A DNA stretch of 64,000 nt from Glebionis coronaria (taxonomy: Eukaryota > Streptophyta > Magnoliopsida > Asterales > Asteraceae): assembly GCA_025667525.1 (NCBI GenBank), contig CM046878.1, positions 515,104,274 to 515,168,273 of the forward strand, in the 5' to 3' direction. The first letter of the stretch is position 1; every line of letters starts with the position of its first letter. A model generated the notes under the pieces. That model saw nothing but the letters and a program-made list of their open reading frames with translations, had not been told where the DNA came from and made no database searches. This document shows positions 10,738-22,700 of this stretch, piece by piece. The position numbers and the translations under genes were made by a program.

Positions 10738-10750
10738 TGGTATCACAGCC
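10738..10750 (+). other. Copia primer-binding site
   Basis: TGGTATCACAGCC lies directly after the LTR end. It matches the initiator-tRNA primer site (TGGTATCAGAGC) used by plant Copia elements, with one change. Confidence 0.65.
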
Positions 10751-10989
10751 TCCGATCCTTTCCTAATAAAACTCTAATTTTTTTTTCTTCCTGCTTTCTA
10801 CGCCTTTATTACCAGTTTGTGCAATTATAAACAAACAAACCATCCTATTATCCTATCATATCCCTACTCACTTTGCAAATCATAAGCAAATACTCCCCCA
10901 TATCCTATTACCTAGGCAGCACTACTACAAGTTTGTTTTATCACCATTTTAAACACAAAAACCTCTCCACCAATTTGTACCCTCTCCAA

Positions 10990-11108
10990 AGCCGATAAGC
11001 TACAAGCCTTACCTTCTATTACAATCCTTTTCCTGGTAAAACTAGATATCGCGAAGTCAAACTACTCCACATGGACCTTCTTCTTCAAGAATCATTAGTT
11101 AGCATCCT
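10990..11108 (+). pseudogene. Copia gag N-terminal scrap
   Basis: One frame reads KLDIAKSNYSTW followed by a phenylalanine-rich segment, resembling the start of Copia gag, where an Asn-Tyr-x-x-Trp motif near the N-terminus is common. The frame runs straight into partial 3' LTR sequence, so a deletion removed the rest of gag and all of pol. Confidence 0.5.
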
Positions 11109-11185
11109 GTATTTATATACGCTTTGTAATCTCTACTGATAATATACATAAACATTTACAATATCAATATACATAAACATTTACA
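11101..11185 (+). repeat. Partial 3' LTR of the Copia remnant
   Basis: Repeats the 10682-10737 LTR end. The ATACATAAACATTTACA terminus is present twice in tandem. The first part of the LTR is missing. Confidence 0.55.
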
Positions 11186-11190
11186 AACTC

Positions 11191-12306
11191 GAGTCGGTAA
11201 TTCAAATTCGGATCGAATATGAGTAATGTTAAAAAGAATTATTTTTTCGTTCTTTTAAATAGAAAATATATAAAATTATATTATAAAAATGAAAAAATAT
11301 TCTTATTTGGATCAATCCGATCAACTCAAATTACCCAAACCTGATACTCGACCTTATTGAGTATTTGGTGTTAGTCCGGTTGACCTGAATAACCCAAATA
11401 ATTTTTTGACTCGACTAACCCGACCTGAATTAGTTTATTCGAATCCTGGTCCCCTATGATGCATAGAATCGCCTGTAAGTGTGGCATACTCGTATGGGAG
11501 CGGCTGGGGTGCGGGAGCGTCGGCGATTCGTTAAGGGATCATATATTGACCGATTCCCAAATCATGGGATCGTTTGTTGACCGAATCTAAAACGTTTCGG
11601 CAATTGTGCGCCCTTACAAGTTGATAAAAAGAAGCAAGTAAAGCTGAGTATTCCAAAGGACATAACCAGAAAAAATGAAAAATAAAAATCTTACCGGAAT
11701 AATATTGACGGGAGGAAGAAGAAAGAAGGATAAATGGATATAATTATTCTTTTTTACTTTTCTTCTTTGGCAGTCACGTGTTTGCGAAAATGAGAGAGTA
11801 TTTTTTTCTATTTTCTAATCAATATTTTTACATAATTTATTTTTGGGTCCTATAGTTAGCAGACAAAAAACTATTCACACCCACTTTCCATTGTTTTTCT
11901 CTCTACTCAATAGTATAGGTACTTTTTTACTTAGATTTTTTTTTTGACACTGTGGGAAATTGTTGATAAACTCGAAAGAAAAGCAAGGTATATCATGAGG
12001 AGCATGGAAATTTAAGTGCAAAACTTGCAAGGAAGTTAGAACCGGATCTTATTCAAGAGCTAGAATTTACATCAATATATATTTATTTTGAATTTTCTTT
12101 ATTATATCTATTTTTTATATATTTTTATTGCCGTATCCATGCCGTTCCCGTATCTTGATTTATTTTTGCCGTTTCCCTTTCATATTCCTGTATCTCTGTG
12201 TCGTTCCCGTTTCGATGCTACATTGGTGGTCTTGTGTGGTTGATTAGAAGATAAAAGTGTAAACTTGATTGAATTAAAAGTTCGAAACATTTTGGTTGTT
12301 GTATTA
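11191..12306. other. No gene; AT-rich repeat debris
   Basis: No coding frame is recognised. 11190-11460 contains CGACC/CTCGAC-rich stretches resembling subterminal repeats of a decayed MITE. 12125-12230 has repeated CCGTTCCCGT-type motifs of the same kind. Ends and target duplications could not be fixed. Confidence 0.4.
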
Positions 12307-12308
12307 TA

Positions 12309-12562
12309 CTACCTCCGTCCCATATTAAGTATCAACTTTGAAATATTTTAAGTCTTTGTTATTGAACTTTGACCATAAATATTTGTATTTGTGTTATATA
12401 ATACTTGATGAAAGTTATATGAGTAGATTTGATTTTAAAATGTATTTTCATTGATAAAATTTTCATCACGTATTATATAACACAAATAAAATTATTTATA
12501 ATCAAAGTAAGATATAAAAGACTAAACAAAAGTCTACACTTATTATGAGATGGGGGGAGTAG
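12309..12562. mobile_element. Stowaway MITE (Tc1/mariner)
   Basis: The left end CTACCTCCGTCCCAT and the reversed right end CTACTCCCCCCATCTCAT are the characteristic Stowaway terminus (TACTCCCTCCGTCC type). TA dinucleotides flank both sides. The interior can fold (TTTTATCAATGAAAA-type arms). The left breakpoint of the tandem duplication falls inside this element. Confidence 0.85.
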
Positions 12563-12568
12563 TAGTAC

Positions 12569-13141
12569 CAATGTTTTAAAACCCGGTTTTTTAGTTGACT
12601 CGGTCTAATGACCGGTTCACGGGTCAATCGGTTCAACCGGTTGAACCGCCGGGTCAACCCGGTTATATATATATGTATATTTTTATATATTTAATCTCTA
12701 ATATTGTAATAATCTTATAACTTGTCTTACGCTGAATTAAATCGATGAAAAATATTTAAATTTTCAGTTTAATATTTATAATATTATAGCAAATGTATGA
12801 AAAAACAAATAATTTATGTTTATAATTTGTATTAAACCATAATAAAACGATATTAGTTTGTGTTTTAAATTAATTTTAATTTTATTTTAACTAACAATAA
12901 TCACCCGTACTTAAATTTATCTTTAAAATTTAGAAATGTTTATAGAAAAAAAGTTTTTGAACTTTTTTTTTTATAAAAAATTATGACCCGGCCGGGTTTA
13001 TCAAACCGGGTCAACCCGGGTCAATGAAAAACCGATGGTTCAATCCGGTTCTCAAATAAACAAAAACCCGTCACATCCGGTCCGGTCTTCGAGCCGGTTC
13101 ACGGTTAAACCGGCCGGGTCAACCCGATTTTTAAAACAATG
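12569..13141. mobile_element. hAT-type MITE A, copy 1
   Basis: Terminal inverted repeats CA(A/T)TGTTTTAAAA are flanked by 8-bp direct repeats AGTAGTAC (12561-12568 and 13142-13149). Subterminal regions are rich in CCGGTT / GGGTCAACCC motifs in inverted orientation. No coding capacity. The left TSD overlaps the end of the Stowaway element, so this element inserted at its edge. Confidence 0.8.
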
Positions 13142-13149
13142 AGTAGTAC

Positions 13150-14106
13150 TAGTGTTTAGGGTTTCCCCCTTATTATTCATAGACATTAAAATAGTACAAG
13201 TGTTTAGTGTCAGTATTGGAGAAGTATTTATGCATTTTTGCACTATCTTAGTGCTAAAAACTACAAATCAGTGTTGTAAGGTCATATCAGAACGATCGAT
13301 ATATCAGTGATATATCGTTTGACGACAATTTACCGCTACGATATGTAACAAATACATTGAACTTAACGTTTTGGTTAAAGGTGGTCAACATCCCCCAGCG
13401 TCGGTCAACATATCTTATGGTGTTTACAGGTGAAGAAGTTACGGGAGAGGAGCGGAGCTTATGTTTAACCTAATATCTTACGTAGTACTTAGGCCACACA
13501 ATTGGCCCAATAAGAAACTTATAAAGTTTGCCCAATACATTTTTTTTGTGAACTTTACTTAAAACTTAACCGAGATCAAATGTAATGTAATTTTTTTACA
13601 ATAGTGAGATGTATTACTAAAGATAGCAAGGCTGGTGACAACCGATCAGTCGAGATATCGGTCGATCGACTTCGAACTTGATTGATCTCATGGTGGTGAT
13701 CAAATCGAATCGTTCGACTCGTCGAACCCATCCTCACCCACGACCTTTCAAAAAATAAGAAATGTTTTATTCTTACGTTTTTCTTCCTCTTAATGATTTA
13801 AATTCGTAAATAAAAACGTATTTTCTCTTTAATTATTTTATTTTCTTCTCATATGCTATGGCAGTTTCGTTTTATCGTTACTTGCATTATTGAATTCAAA
13901 GGCTAACGTCGTGAGCTTGTTGACGTTTTTTTTCATCGATTTGTTTCTGCACTATGGCTTTGATCTCGTCAACGGTGTGTGGTAAGGAGCACGTCGTTTG
14001 ATTTTTGAAGCTGTGTATGAAAATATTGTATGTGAAAATGTAGTATTTATAAAAAAAGAAAATATAATTTTTTTTTGTTTATTAGAAAAAAAATGGAATT
14101 TTATTA
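13150..14106. other. Unassigned spacer within duplication copy 1
   Basis: No gene is recognised. The stretch contains repeated GTCAACAT/GGTCAAC and ATATCG motifs around 13280-13410 and 13630-13730, possibly from an older MITE. It recurs at 15680-16635 in copy 2. Confidence 0.4.
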
Positions 14107-14114
14107 TTTTGTTT

Positions 14115-14943
14115 TAGGGGTGTAATCAAGCCAAGTTTTTATCAAGCAACTCGAGTTCGAGCTCGAGCTTGGCTCGATCAAGCCAAACTTTTATCAAGCT
14201 CAAGCCCAACAAATAGCTCGAAACTATATCAAGCTCAAGATCAAGCTTTTGATAGCTCGGCTCGAGTTCTTATCAAGCTTTTTCAAGCTCTATCAAAAAT
14301 ATGTTTTTATAATGAATTTATATAAGCAACTAATTGTTAATTTGAGTATTAACCTAATTTTAGGGGCTAATATTATAAATAGATAATATATTTTAGAAGT
14401 ACTTTTAATTATGATTACATTTATATTTTAGTAATTTTAAATGATTCTTTATTTTTGTAAATTTAATTATTGCATTTACTCGGTACTTGGTGGAATACAA
14501 TATGTGTGTAAATATTTTTTGTACTCTTTTTAATATTAAACACAACGTGTCTAAATTGTGCTCGGATTCACATCATGCAATGGCCTTTGGGAACTTAATC
14601 GTATTGGAGTGCAAAACACATTTTGAAACCAAAATTGTACGATGATTTTGTTATCGGTGTTGTTAATGTTAAATAAATCAAATTTGTTTTAAGTAATGAT
14701 TTCTATTTTTTTTATTTTATACACATGTTTATTAAAGAGTTTTATTATAAAAAGTTAAATTTATACACATTCAAGCTTTTCAAGCCAAACTCAAGCTTTT
14801 ATCAAGCTTTATCAAGCCAAGCTCAAGCCTGAATCGGTAAAGCTTGACAAGTTATCAAGCCAAGCTCAAGCCTACAATTTTTGTATCAAGTCAAGCTCAA
14901 GCCCTACTAAACTTGAGCTAGGCTCGACTCGATTACACCCCTA
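14115..14943. mobile_element. hAT-type MITE B, copy 1
   Basis: Terminal inverted repeats TAGGGGTGTAATC are flanked by TTTTGTTT / TTTTGTTG (14107-14114 and 14944-14951), an 8-bp duplication with one change. Both ends carry arrays of CAAGCTC/GAGCTCG motifs. Non-coding. Confidence 0.85.
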
Positions 14944-15110
14944 TTTTGTTGTGAAAACCCTTAAACTGATTTGATTTTAAAATGTATTTTCATTGATATA
15001 ATTTTCATCACGTATTATATAACACAAATAAAATTATTTATAATCAAAGTAAGATATAAAAGACTAAACAAAAGTCTACACTTATTATGAGATGGGGGGA
15101 GTAGTAGTAC

Positions 15111-15671
15111 CAATGTTTTAAAACCCGGTTTTTTAGTTGACTCGGTCTAATGACCGGTTCACGGGTCAATCGGTTCAACCGGTTGAACCGCCGGGTCAAC
15201 CCGGTTATATATATATGTATATTTTTATATATTTAATCTATAATATTGTAATAATCTTATAACTTGTCTTACGCTGAATTAAATCGATGAAAAATATTTA
15301 AATTTTCAGTTTAATATTTATAATATTATAGCAAATGTATGAAAAAACAAATAATTTGTATTAAACCATAATAAAACGATATTTGTTTGTGTTTTAAATT
15401 AATTTTAATTTTATTTTAACTAACAATAATCACCCGTACTTAAATTTATCTTTAAAATTTAGAAATGTTTATAGAAAAAAAGTTTTTGAACTTTTTTTTT
15501 TATAGAAAATTATGACCCGGCCGGGTTTATCAAACCGGGTCAACCCGGGTCAATGAAAAACCGATGGTTCAATCCGGTTCTCAAATAAACAAAAACCCGG
15601 TCACATCCGGTCCGGTCTTCGAGCCGATTCACGGTTCAACCGGCCGGGTCAACCCGATTTTTAAAACAATG
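15111..15671. mobile_element. hAT-type MITE A, copy 2
   Basis: Duplicate of 12569-13141 carried along by the tandem duplication, with the same AGTAGTAC flanks and about a dozen bases deleted internally. Confidence 0.8.
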
Positions 15672-16643
15672 AGTAGTACTAGTGTTTAGGGTTTCCCCCT
15701 TATTATTCATAGACATTAAAATAGTACAAGTGTTTAGTGTCAGTATTGGAGAAGTATTTATGCATTTTTGCACTATCTTAGTGCTAAAAACTACAAATCA
15801 ATGTTGTAAGGTCATATCAGAACGATCAATATATCAGTGATATATCGTTTGACGACAATTTACCGCTACGATATGCAACAAATACATTGAACTTAACGTT
15901 TTGGTTAAAGGTGGTCAACATCCCCCAGTGTCGGTCAACATATCTTATGGTGTTTACAGGTGAAGAAGTTACGGGAGAGGAGCGGAGCTAAAGTTTAACC
16001 TAATATCTTACGTAGTACTTAGGCCACACAATTGGCCCAATAAGAAACTTATAAAGTTTGCCCAATACATTTTTTTGTGAACTTTACTTAAAACTTAACC
16101 GAGATCAAATGTAATGTAATTTTTTTACAATAGTGAGATGTATTACTAAAGATAGCAAGGCTGGTGACAACCGATCAGTCGAGATATCGGTCGATCGACT
16201 TCGAACTTGATTGATCTCATGGTGGTTATCAAATCGAATCGTTCGACTCGTCGAACCCATCCTCACCCACGACCTTTCAAAAAATAAGAAATGTTTTATT
16301 CTTACGTTTTTCTTCCTCTTAATGATTTAAATTCGTAAATAAAAACGTATTTTCTCTTTAATTATTTTATTTTCTTCTCATATGCTATGGCAGTTTCGTT
16401 TTATCATTACTTGCATTATCGAATTCAAAGGCTAACGTCGTGAGCTTGTTGACGTTTTTTTTCATCGATTTGTTTCTGCACTATGGCTTTGATCTCGTCA
16501 ACGGTGTGTGGTAAGGAGCACGTCGTTTGATTTTTGAAGCTGTGTATGAAAATATTGTATGTGAAAATGTAGTATTTATAAAAAAAGAAAATATAATTTT
16601 TTTTGTTTATTAGGAAAAAAAATGGAATTTTATTATTTTGTTG

Positions 16644-17473
16644 TAGGGGTGTAATCAAGCCAAGCTTTTATCAAGCAACTCGAGTTCGAGCTCGAGCTTG
16701 GCTCGATCAAGCCAAACTTTTATCAAGCTCAAGCCCAACAAATAGCTCGAAATTATATCAAGCTCAAGATCAAGCTTTTGATAGCTCGGCTCGAGTTGTT
16801 ATCAAGCTTTTTCAAGCTCTATCAAAAATATGTTTTTATAATGAATTTATATAAGCAACTAATTGTTAATTTGAGTATTAACCTAATTTTAGGGGCTAAT
16901 ATTATAAATAGATAATATATTTTAGAAGTACTTTTAACTATGATTACATTTATATTTTAGTACTTTTAAATGATTCTTTATTTTTGTAAATTTAATTATT
17001 ACATTTACTCGGTACTTGGTGGAATACAATATGTGTGTAAATATTTTTTGTACTCTTTTTAATATTAAACACAACGTGTCTAAATTGTGCTCGGATTCAC
17101 ATCATGCAATGGCCTTTGGGAACTTAATCGTATTGGAGTGCAAAACACATTTTGAAACCAAAATTGTACGATGATTTTGTTATCAGTGTTGTTAATGTTA
17201 AATAAATCAAATTTGTTTTAAGTAATGATTTCTATTTTTTTTATTTTATACACATGTTTATTAATGAGTTTTATTATAAAAAAATTAAATTTATACACAT
17301 TCAAGCTTTTTAAGCCAAACTCAAGCTTTTATCAAGCTTTATCAAGCCAAGCTCAAGCCTGAATCAGTAAAGCTTGACAAGCTATCAAGCCAAGCTCAAG
17401 CCTACAATTTTTATATCAAGCCAAGCTCAAGCCCTACTAAGCTTGAGCTCGGCTCGACTCGATTACACCCCTG
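16644..17473. mobile_element. hAT-type MITE B, copy 2
   Basis: Duplicate of 14115-14943. Here the 8-bp flanks TTTTGTTG (16636-16643 and 17474-17481) are identical, confirming the hAT-type target length. Confidence 0.88.
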
Positions 17474-17985
17474 TTTTGTTGTGAAAACCCTTAACTGATT
17501 TAACAGAAAAAATATAACTAAGTAGTAAGAAATCAAAAGTCAATGATCTGAACTGAGCCAAATAGAGACTACATTCGAGATGCTGTAACAGGTCTACTTT
17601 CCTTAAAAACTGAATAGCTTTTTGGAAAAGGGATGCTTATTGCAATAAGCTTCTTTCTAACAAGCTTACCCAAACACACCCCTAGTCCTAAACCCAAAAA
17701 GCGTTTATCTTAATTGGGGCTTTTTGTAGGGCTTATTCTTCAATCTCTTCAAATCAAATAAGGTAAAAGAACTACTGCAATTGATTCAATTTCTTATCTT
17801 TTTATTGTATTTAATTAATTCCCATATTCCAATTTGATCCAATTTGTATATATTGTAAAAAAATCACGTTTTTTAGTTATTGCAATATTGAAACTAGTTA
17901 AATACTCATAATATGTATAAAGATTTGAACTTTTTTATCATTTGATTATATAAAAATCATTTCTTGCAGATGGGTTCTGGGGGTG

Positions 17986-18593
17986 TTTGGGATTGCTTAT
18001 CTGCTTTAAGCTTTCGAACACCGGTTTTAAGGCTTATTTGGTTTTGGGCTTATGTTTCATAATCTCACTTTTTATGGCTTATTTTGAAACTTTTCGGCTT
18101 ATATAAGTTTATTATGTCGAAATGAATTTTGATAAGTCGAAAGCTTTCTAAATAAGCCATTAAAAGTGAGATTATGAAACATAAGCCCAAAACCAAATAA
18201 GCCATAAGCCGGAACAAACACCTTCATAACGCTTTTGTTTAAGCTTATGAAACATGCCAAAATGGGCTTATGTTTCATAAGCCTCACTTTTGAGACGTAT
18301 GGGTTTATATAAGTTTATTATGATATGATAAACGTATATAAGCCCATAAGTCTCAAAATAAGCGAAAAATTTATGACTTATGAAATATTAGCCGAAAATA
18401 AGCCAAATTTTAGCTTATATCTCATAAGCCTCAATTTGTGGTTTATCTTGAGACTTATTGGCTTATATAAGTCTATCATATCATAATAAACTTATATAAG
18501 CCCATAAATCTCAAAATAAGCCACAAAATTGAGGCTTATGAAACATAAGCCCATTTCGGCTTATGTTTAATAAGCTTAAATAAACACCCCCGT
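17986..18593. repeat. Foldback MITE-like element
   Basis: Ends are GGGGGTGTTTGGG (left) and, reversed, GGGGGTGTTTATTTAAGC (right). The interior holds repeated inverted copies of GGCTTATATAAG and CATAAGCC motifs able to form several hairpins, e.g. 18059-18110 against 18140-18190. No clear target duplication is visible. Confidence 0.6.
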
Positions 18594-18810
18594 AAAGGAG
18601 GTGTTTGTTTGAGCTTATTTGATTTCGGTCTATATTTCATAATCTCAAATTTCCAGGCTTATTTTGAGACTTGTGGGCTTGTATAAGCTTATTTTGATTA
18701 TGATATGATAAACTTATATTAGCCCATAAGTCTCAAGATATGCCATAAGATTTGGGTTTATGAAACACAAGCTCATAAGCCGAAAGATAAGTTTTAACAA
18801 ACATGCTTTT
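18594..18810. repeat. Second copy of the GTGTTTG/AATAAGCC repeat family
   Basis: It starts GGAGGTGTTTGTTTGAGC and ends near TAACAAACATGC, with the same TTATAAGC-type interior inverted repeats as 17986-18593. It abuts that element and is probably a related, shorter MITE. Confidence 0.45.
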
Positions 18811-19406
18811 ATAAAACACATTAATATTACCTATGGATTGCACATGCGGATGGAGTTTTACTGGATATAACGCTTTTCGAGATATAAATATACCCAGAGA
18901 ACACTAGAATAATGAATTTTGATAGTAACTGAATTTCTTTTTAAATCTGTAGTAATGTTGTCGTGTAATTTCATTTTATTTTTGGTTTTGCATTTATGTT
19001 GTCATGTCATTTTTGGTCCGACTGATACAAGTAAATATAGTAATAGTAACAGTTTATACATCTTTTTAAGTCTTTATATGTGGACTTCTAAATGTGTTTC
19101 ACGGGGCTCTTAATCTTAAATCCTGCGTATATTGGAGTACATATGTTATCGTCTTGTTATGATAACTTTGACATATGTTTACTAAGATTCAAGTGGATAC
19201 AGTATTTTATTGTAGTTATAATCAGCTAATCGTTTTTCCTCTGTTGTTTCCTTGATTACAGCTATCCTAATATGATTAGATGGGCCAGTCTGCAAGTTTA
19301 GGTTGATGGCTTATTGCTTTACGTATTAATACAACGTTAATTACTTGTCTGAATTATACATGGTGGCTTTATTTTACGTTTGAATAATATATGTTGGTTT
19401 TATTTT
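18811..19406. other. Upstream region of the multi-SANT gene
   Basis: No coding frame. The end (19370-19416) is homologous to the intron ends that precede the other SANT exons (TGTTGGTTTTATTTTATGTG then AG). A 5' untranslated exon may therefore lie further upstream. No promoter could be placed. Confidence 0.4.
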
Positions 19407-19418
19407 ATGTGTGTAGAT

Positions 19419-19760
19419 ATGGAACAATTTGCTGTGGAAAAAGTTGGTGAATCCAAAAAGCGAAGGAAAATTAGGATTAGTTGGAAAAATGAGAAGGTGG
19501 TAAAAACTTTTCTAGAAGCATGTATTCAAGAAGTTGAAAATGGAACGAGAGGTGGTAGTATCACATGGAAAAATATTTCAGATAAGCTAAAAAATAGTCA
19601 TAATTTCGTTGCTGAACAAAAACAAATGAAGAACCATTACGACTATCTCAAAGCCAAATATAATGCATGGTCAACTTTAAAAACCAAAGCTGGAAAGTTG
19701 TACGATCCATTAACGAACACCTTTGATTTAACAGAAGATCAGTGGGACATAGAAATGAAG
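19419..19760 (+). CDS. Exon A1 (SANT domain 1)
   Basis: Starts at ATG GAA CAA, two bases after an AG; an in-frame ATG at 19407 is an alternative start. It ends ATG AAG before GTCACT. It lacks the Glu-Glu-Asn-Gly form seen in the other units (EVENGTRGG instead of EVEENGxRGG). Confidence 0.7.
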
Positions 19761-22700
19761 GTCACTCACTAAACTATACATTTTTCTTTCGATTATTTAT
19801 TTCCTTATGCATTTTTCGTGTAATCATTAACAAAGTTTTCCACTTGTTCCTGTTTAGTCATTATACATTAGCGTCGAATTTGAGTCGTAAAAAGTTAGCT
19901 TTGTGTCTCTAAAAGGTTACTGCTAAATGACTCAAATGAGATTCAAAGCTATCTTAAAACAGCTCAGATTTACAAAGAAGTACAATGGATAAAACAGGAC
20001 AAACGAAAAAGTATGTTGGTATATTTTGTGAAAAAACCCTTTCTGTATATGTAGTAGAAAGTTATTTCTTTTTTAAATGTAGGAAAATAAATACATAGAA
20101 TCATTGAAGAGTGCGCCACTAGTCTTTCCTAAACTTTGTGCACGGCTTTATGACGGGGTACTTGATACCGAGGATGAAAGTGAGACGTCATTTTCTGAAA
20201 GATCTAGCCCTTGTGCTGAACCTGTCTTATTGATCGAAGGTAGCCAAAATATCAATGAAACACAAGAACCTTCAACCTCAAATCAAATCTGTTCATCTCC
20301 TACCCAAACTCAAACACCACAGGCCGAGTGTTCCACCCCTCCAATCGAGCAAGGTAAATGACTCGTTATCCTTTCCTCTTCAATCAAATTCTTGTATCCA
20401 TATTGATTCGCATATTTCAATTTGAGGAATTCTTAAGTGATAGGACTCTTTAGTTATTGAATCAAACAATGAGGGTTTTGTAGCTATAGCTATTTGTTTA
20501 GTCGATTCTCACATTGCATACATATATATAATCACTGGATTTTCACTACTTTATCTTCTTAATCTTGCTGTAACATGCATGTCACGGATGCTCTTACATT
20601 CTAGAATAAAAGCCTGCTGATTAATTTAAAATCGAGTATTCAAAGAGGAGCAACAAAATGAAGGGGTATTTGCAGAAAATCAACTTTTAGCGTTTGGGTA
20701 TAGTAAAACGGATAATATTGCTCAAGTTATTAGTTTGACAACATGATTATTGTATAAATTTAATATACTACCAGTATAAGGTTTTTTTCTCCTTCAAAAT
20801 GATTAAGCTCCTTTTTGTAGTTCTCAAAACTACTAATACGGGGTATATACTTTTAAATAAGTCGATAAGCAATCCTTAATTCCCTTCGGAGTCTAGATGG
20901 ACAAAAATGCAACTTTAGGTTGAGGCCTTATGCTTCATGCTTTCATTCTGGGTCACTTGTTTGAGTTATATATGTGGGTTCTTCTTATGTCTTTAGGTAC
21001 GGAACAAATTGCTGAATCTAAAAAGAAAAATAAAGTCAGAATTAACTGGAAAAATGGAAGAGTGGTAAAAACTTTTCTAGAAGCATGTATTCAGGAAGTT
21101 GAAGAAAATGGGCTTAGAGGTGGTGCTCTTCTTCACACATATCCATGGAGCAAAGTTGCCGAGAAGCTAAAAAAACGTCATAATTTCATTGTTAATGAAA
21201 GACAAATGAAGCACCATTACGATTATCTCAAAACCAAATATAAAGCATGGTCAACACTGAAAGACAAAGTGGGGAAGTTGTACGATCCATTGACTAACTC
21301 GTTCGATTTAACAGATGAGGAATGGAACACAGAAATGAAGGTAACTTTCTTACGCCATGTATTTTTACTTGGATAATATATTTCTCAATGGTGTTTTCTA
21401 CATATAATATCAGCAAACTTCACGTTTGTCGTGTTTTAGTCATTGCACCCACATTTCTAAGAATACTGGTCAGTAAAATATGGCATTCTGTTTGTTTGAG
21501 TCATTTGTGTCTAGTTTACGTCATTACTCAAAAGAGACACAAAGTTAGGGGCTGTTTGGTAAAACTGAATAATTTAGCGCTGTATGATTAAAAGCTTCTG
21601 AGTAATTCAAAGGTGCTGAGCGAAACTGTTTCTGAACGCGAATAACTGTTTGATAAATTTCTGAATTTCTCAGCTGAATAAGAAAAAACTACCATTTTGA
21701 CCTTCGATGAGATTAATTTTTTAAAATAAAACGATGAATATATATTTACTAATAACGATCACATATTTATAAACCAAAAAATAACGTTCCAAAAATAATA
21801 ACGAAGACATGTTTATAAACCAACAACTATGGTAGACTTTTTAGACACGTTCAATTTTGACCTCTAGTGAGATTCAATATTATTAAAAAAATGCTATGTG
21901 AAGATATGTTACTCGTAATTTGTATCTCAAGTATACAAAGAATAAATTGATTAATATTAAAAATATATGTTTACCATTTCAGTTTAAATATCATACGTAT
22001 GCAATTTGATAGTACGAATATTTACGACCATCTACTCGTCTTATTTTAATATCATTATAATGTAATGTATTAAATAACATTAGAAGTGTAAAGTAAAGTT
22101 GTAATATTTTAATTTTTTATAATTGTATAAATACTAGAGGAGACCACGTGGGAGAGAGCCATGATATATCAAAGGGTACATGTGTGAATTTGTAGCCTAC
22201 TGAATCATTTTGCATAGCTTGTCTCTCAAAATCGGTCAGCGCAATAATAATGGTTCAGTGGCTAATTTGTTTTGTAGCAAACACTCTGACCGATTCATTT
22301 TTTACTAACCAGCGCTGAACTATTTCATTAAGTGTCAATCAAACACACCCTTACTTTTTTTGCGCAAAAATAACAATATACTGAAAAATGATCAAAAGAT
22401 CAACGAGAAATTCAATTGAAATGACCCTAATCCATTGAGCTAAACATTGATAACTTGAACTGACCTTAACCCATAGATCTCATCTACATTACCACAAAAT
22501 TACTCTTAGTAAACGGATTAAAACGGGACAAATGAAACAGTACATTGGTGTTTTATGTAACAAACCCTTTCTTTATATGTAGGTTTATCCTATTTTTCTT
22601 TCTTAACAATAGGGAAATAAATACATAGAACCACTGAAGAATGCATCACTAGTTTATCCTGAACTCTGTGCACAACTTTTCGACGGGGTACATGATCCCA

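Larger units (their letters stand above)
8079..11185 (+). mobile_element. Copia-type LTR element remnant, outer layer of a nest
   Basis: The 5' LTR appears to start TGTTAGTAGAC at 8079, is interrupted at 8139, and resumes at 10682-10737 to end in TTTACA. Directly after it is a primer-binding site. The same LTR end recurs at 11101-11185 (TGTATTTATATACGC onward), as the 3' part of a 3' LTR with a small internal duplication. Flanking pentamers are TACTC (8074-8078) and AACTC (11186-11190), an imperfect target duplication. Only about 360 bp of internal sequence remain, including a gag N-terminal scrap. Confidence 0.6.
12426..14967. repeat. 2.54-kb tandem duplication, copy 1
   Basis: This segment is repeated directly and immediately downstream at an offset of 2,542 bp. 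It contains the right part of the Stowaway element, a hAT-type MITE, about 960 bp of unassigned sequence, and a second hAT-type MITE. The copies differ by scattered single bases and one indel of about a dozen bases, so the duplication is fairly recent. Confidence 0.95.
14968..17502. repeat. 2.54-kb tandem duplication, copy 2
   Basis: Direct copy of 12426-14967. The junction GATTTGATTTT at 14968 shares GATTT with the end of both copies, suggesting microhomology at the breakpoint. It starts inside a Stowaway sequence, so only that element's right part is repeated. Confidence 0.95.

Noticed and set aside
16425..16658. Minus-strand frame ending VDEIKAIVQKQIDEKK
   Set aside because: It faintly resembles a gag-type segment, but it is short, isolated and starts in AT-rich sequence; not enough to call.
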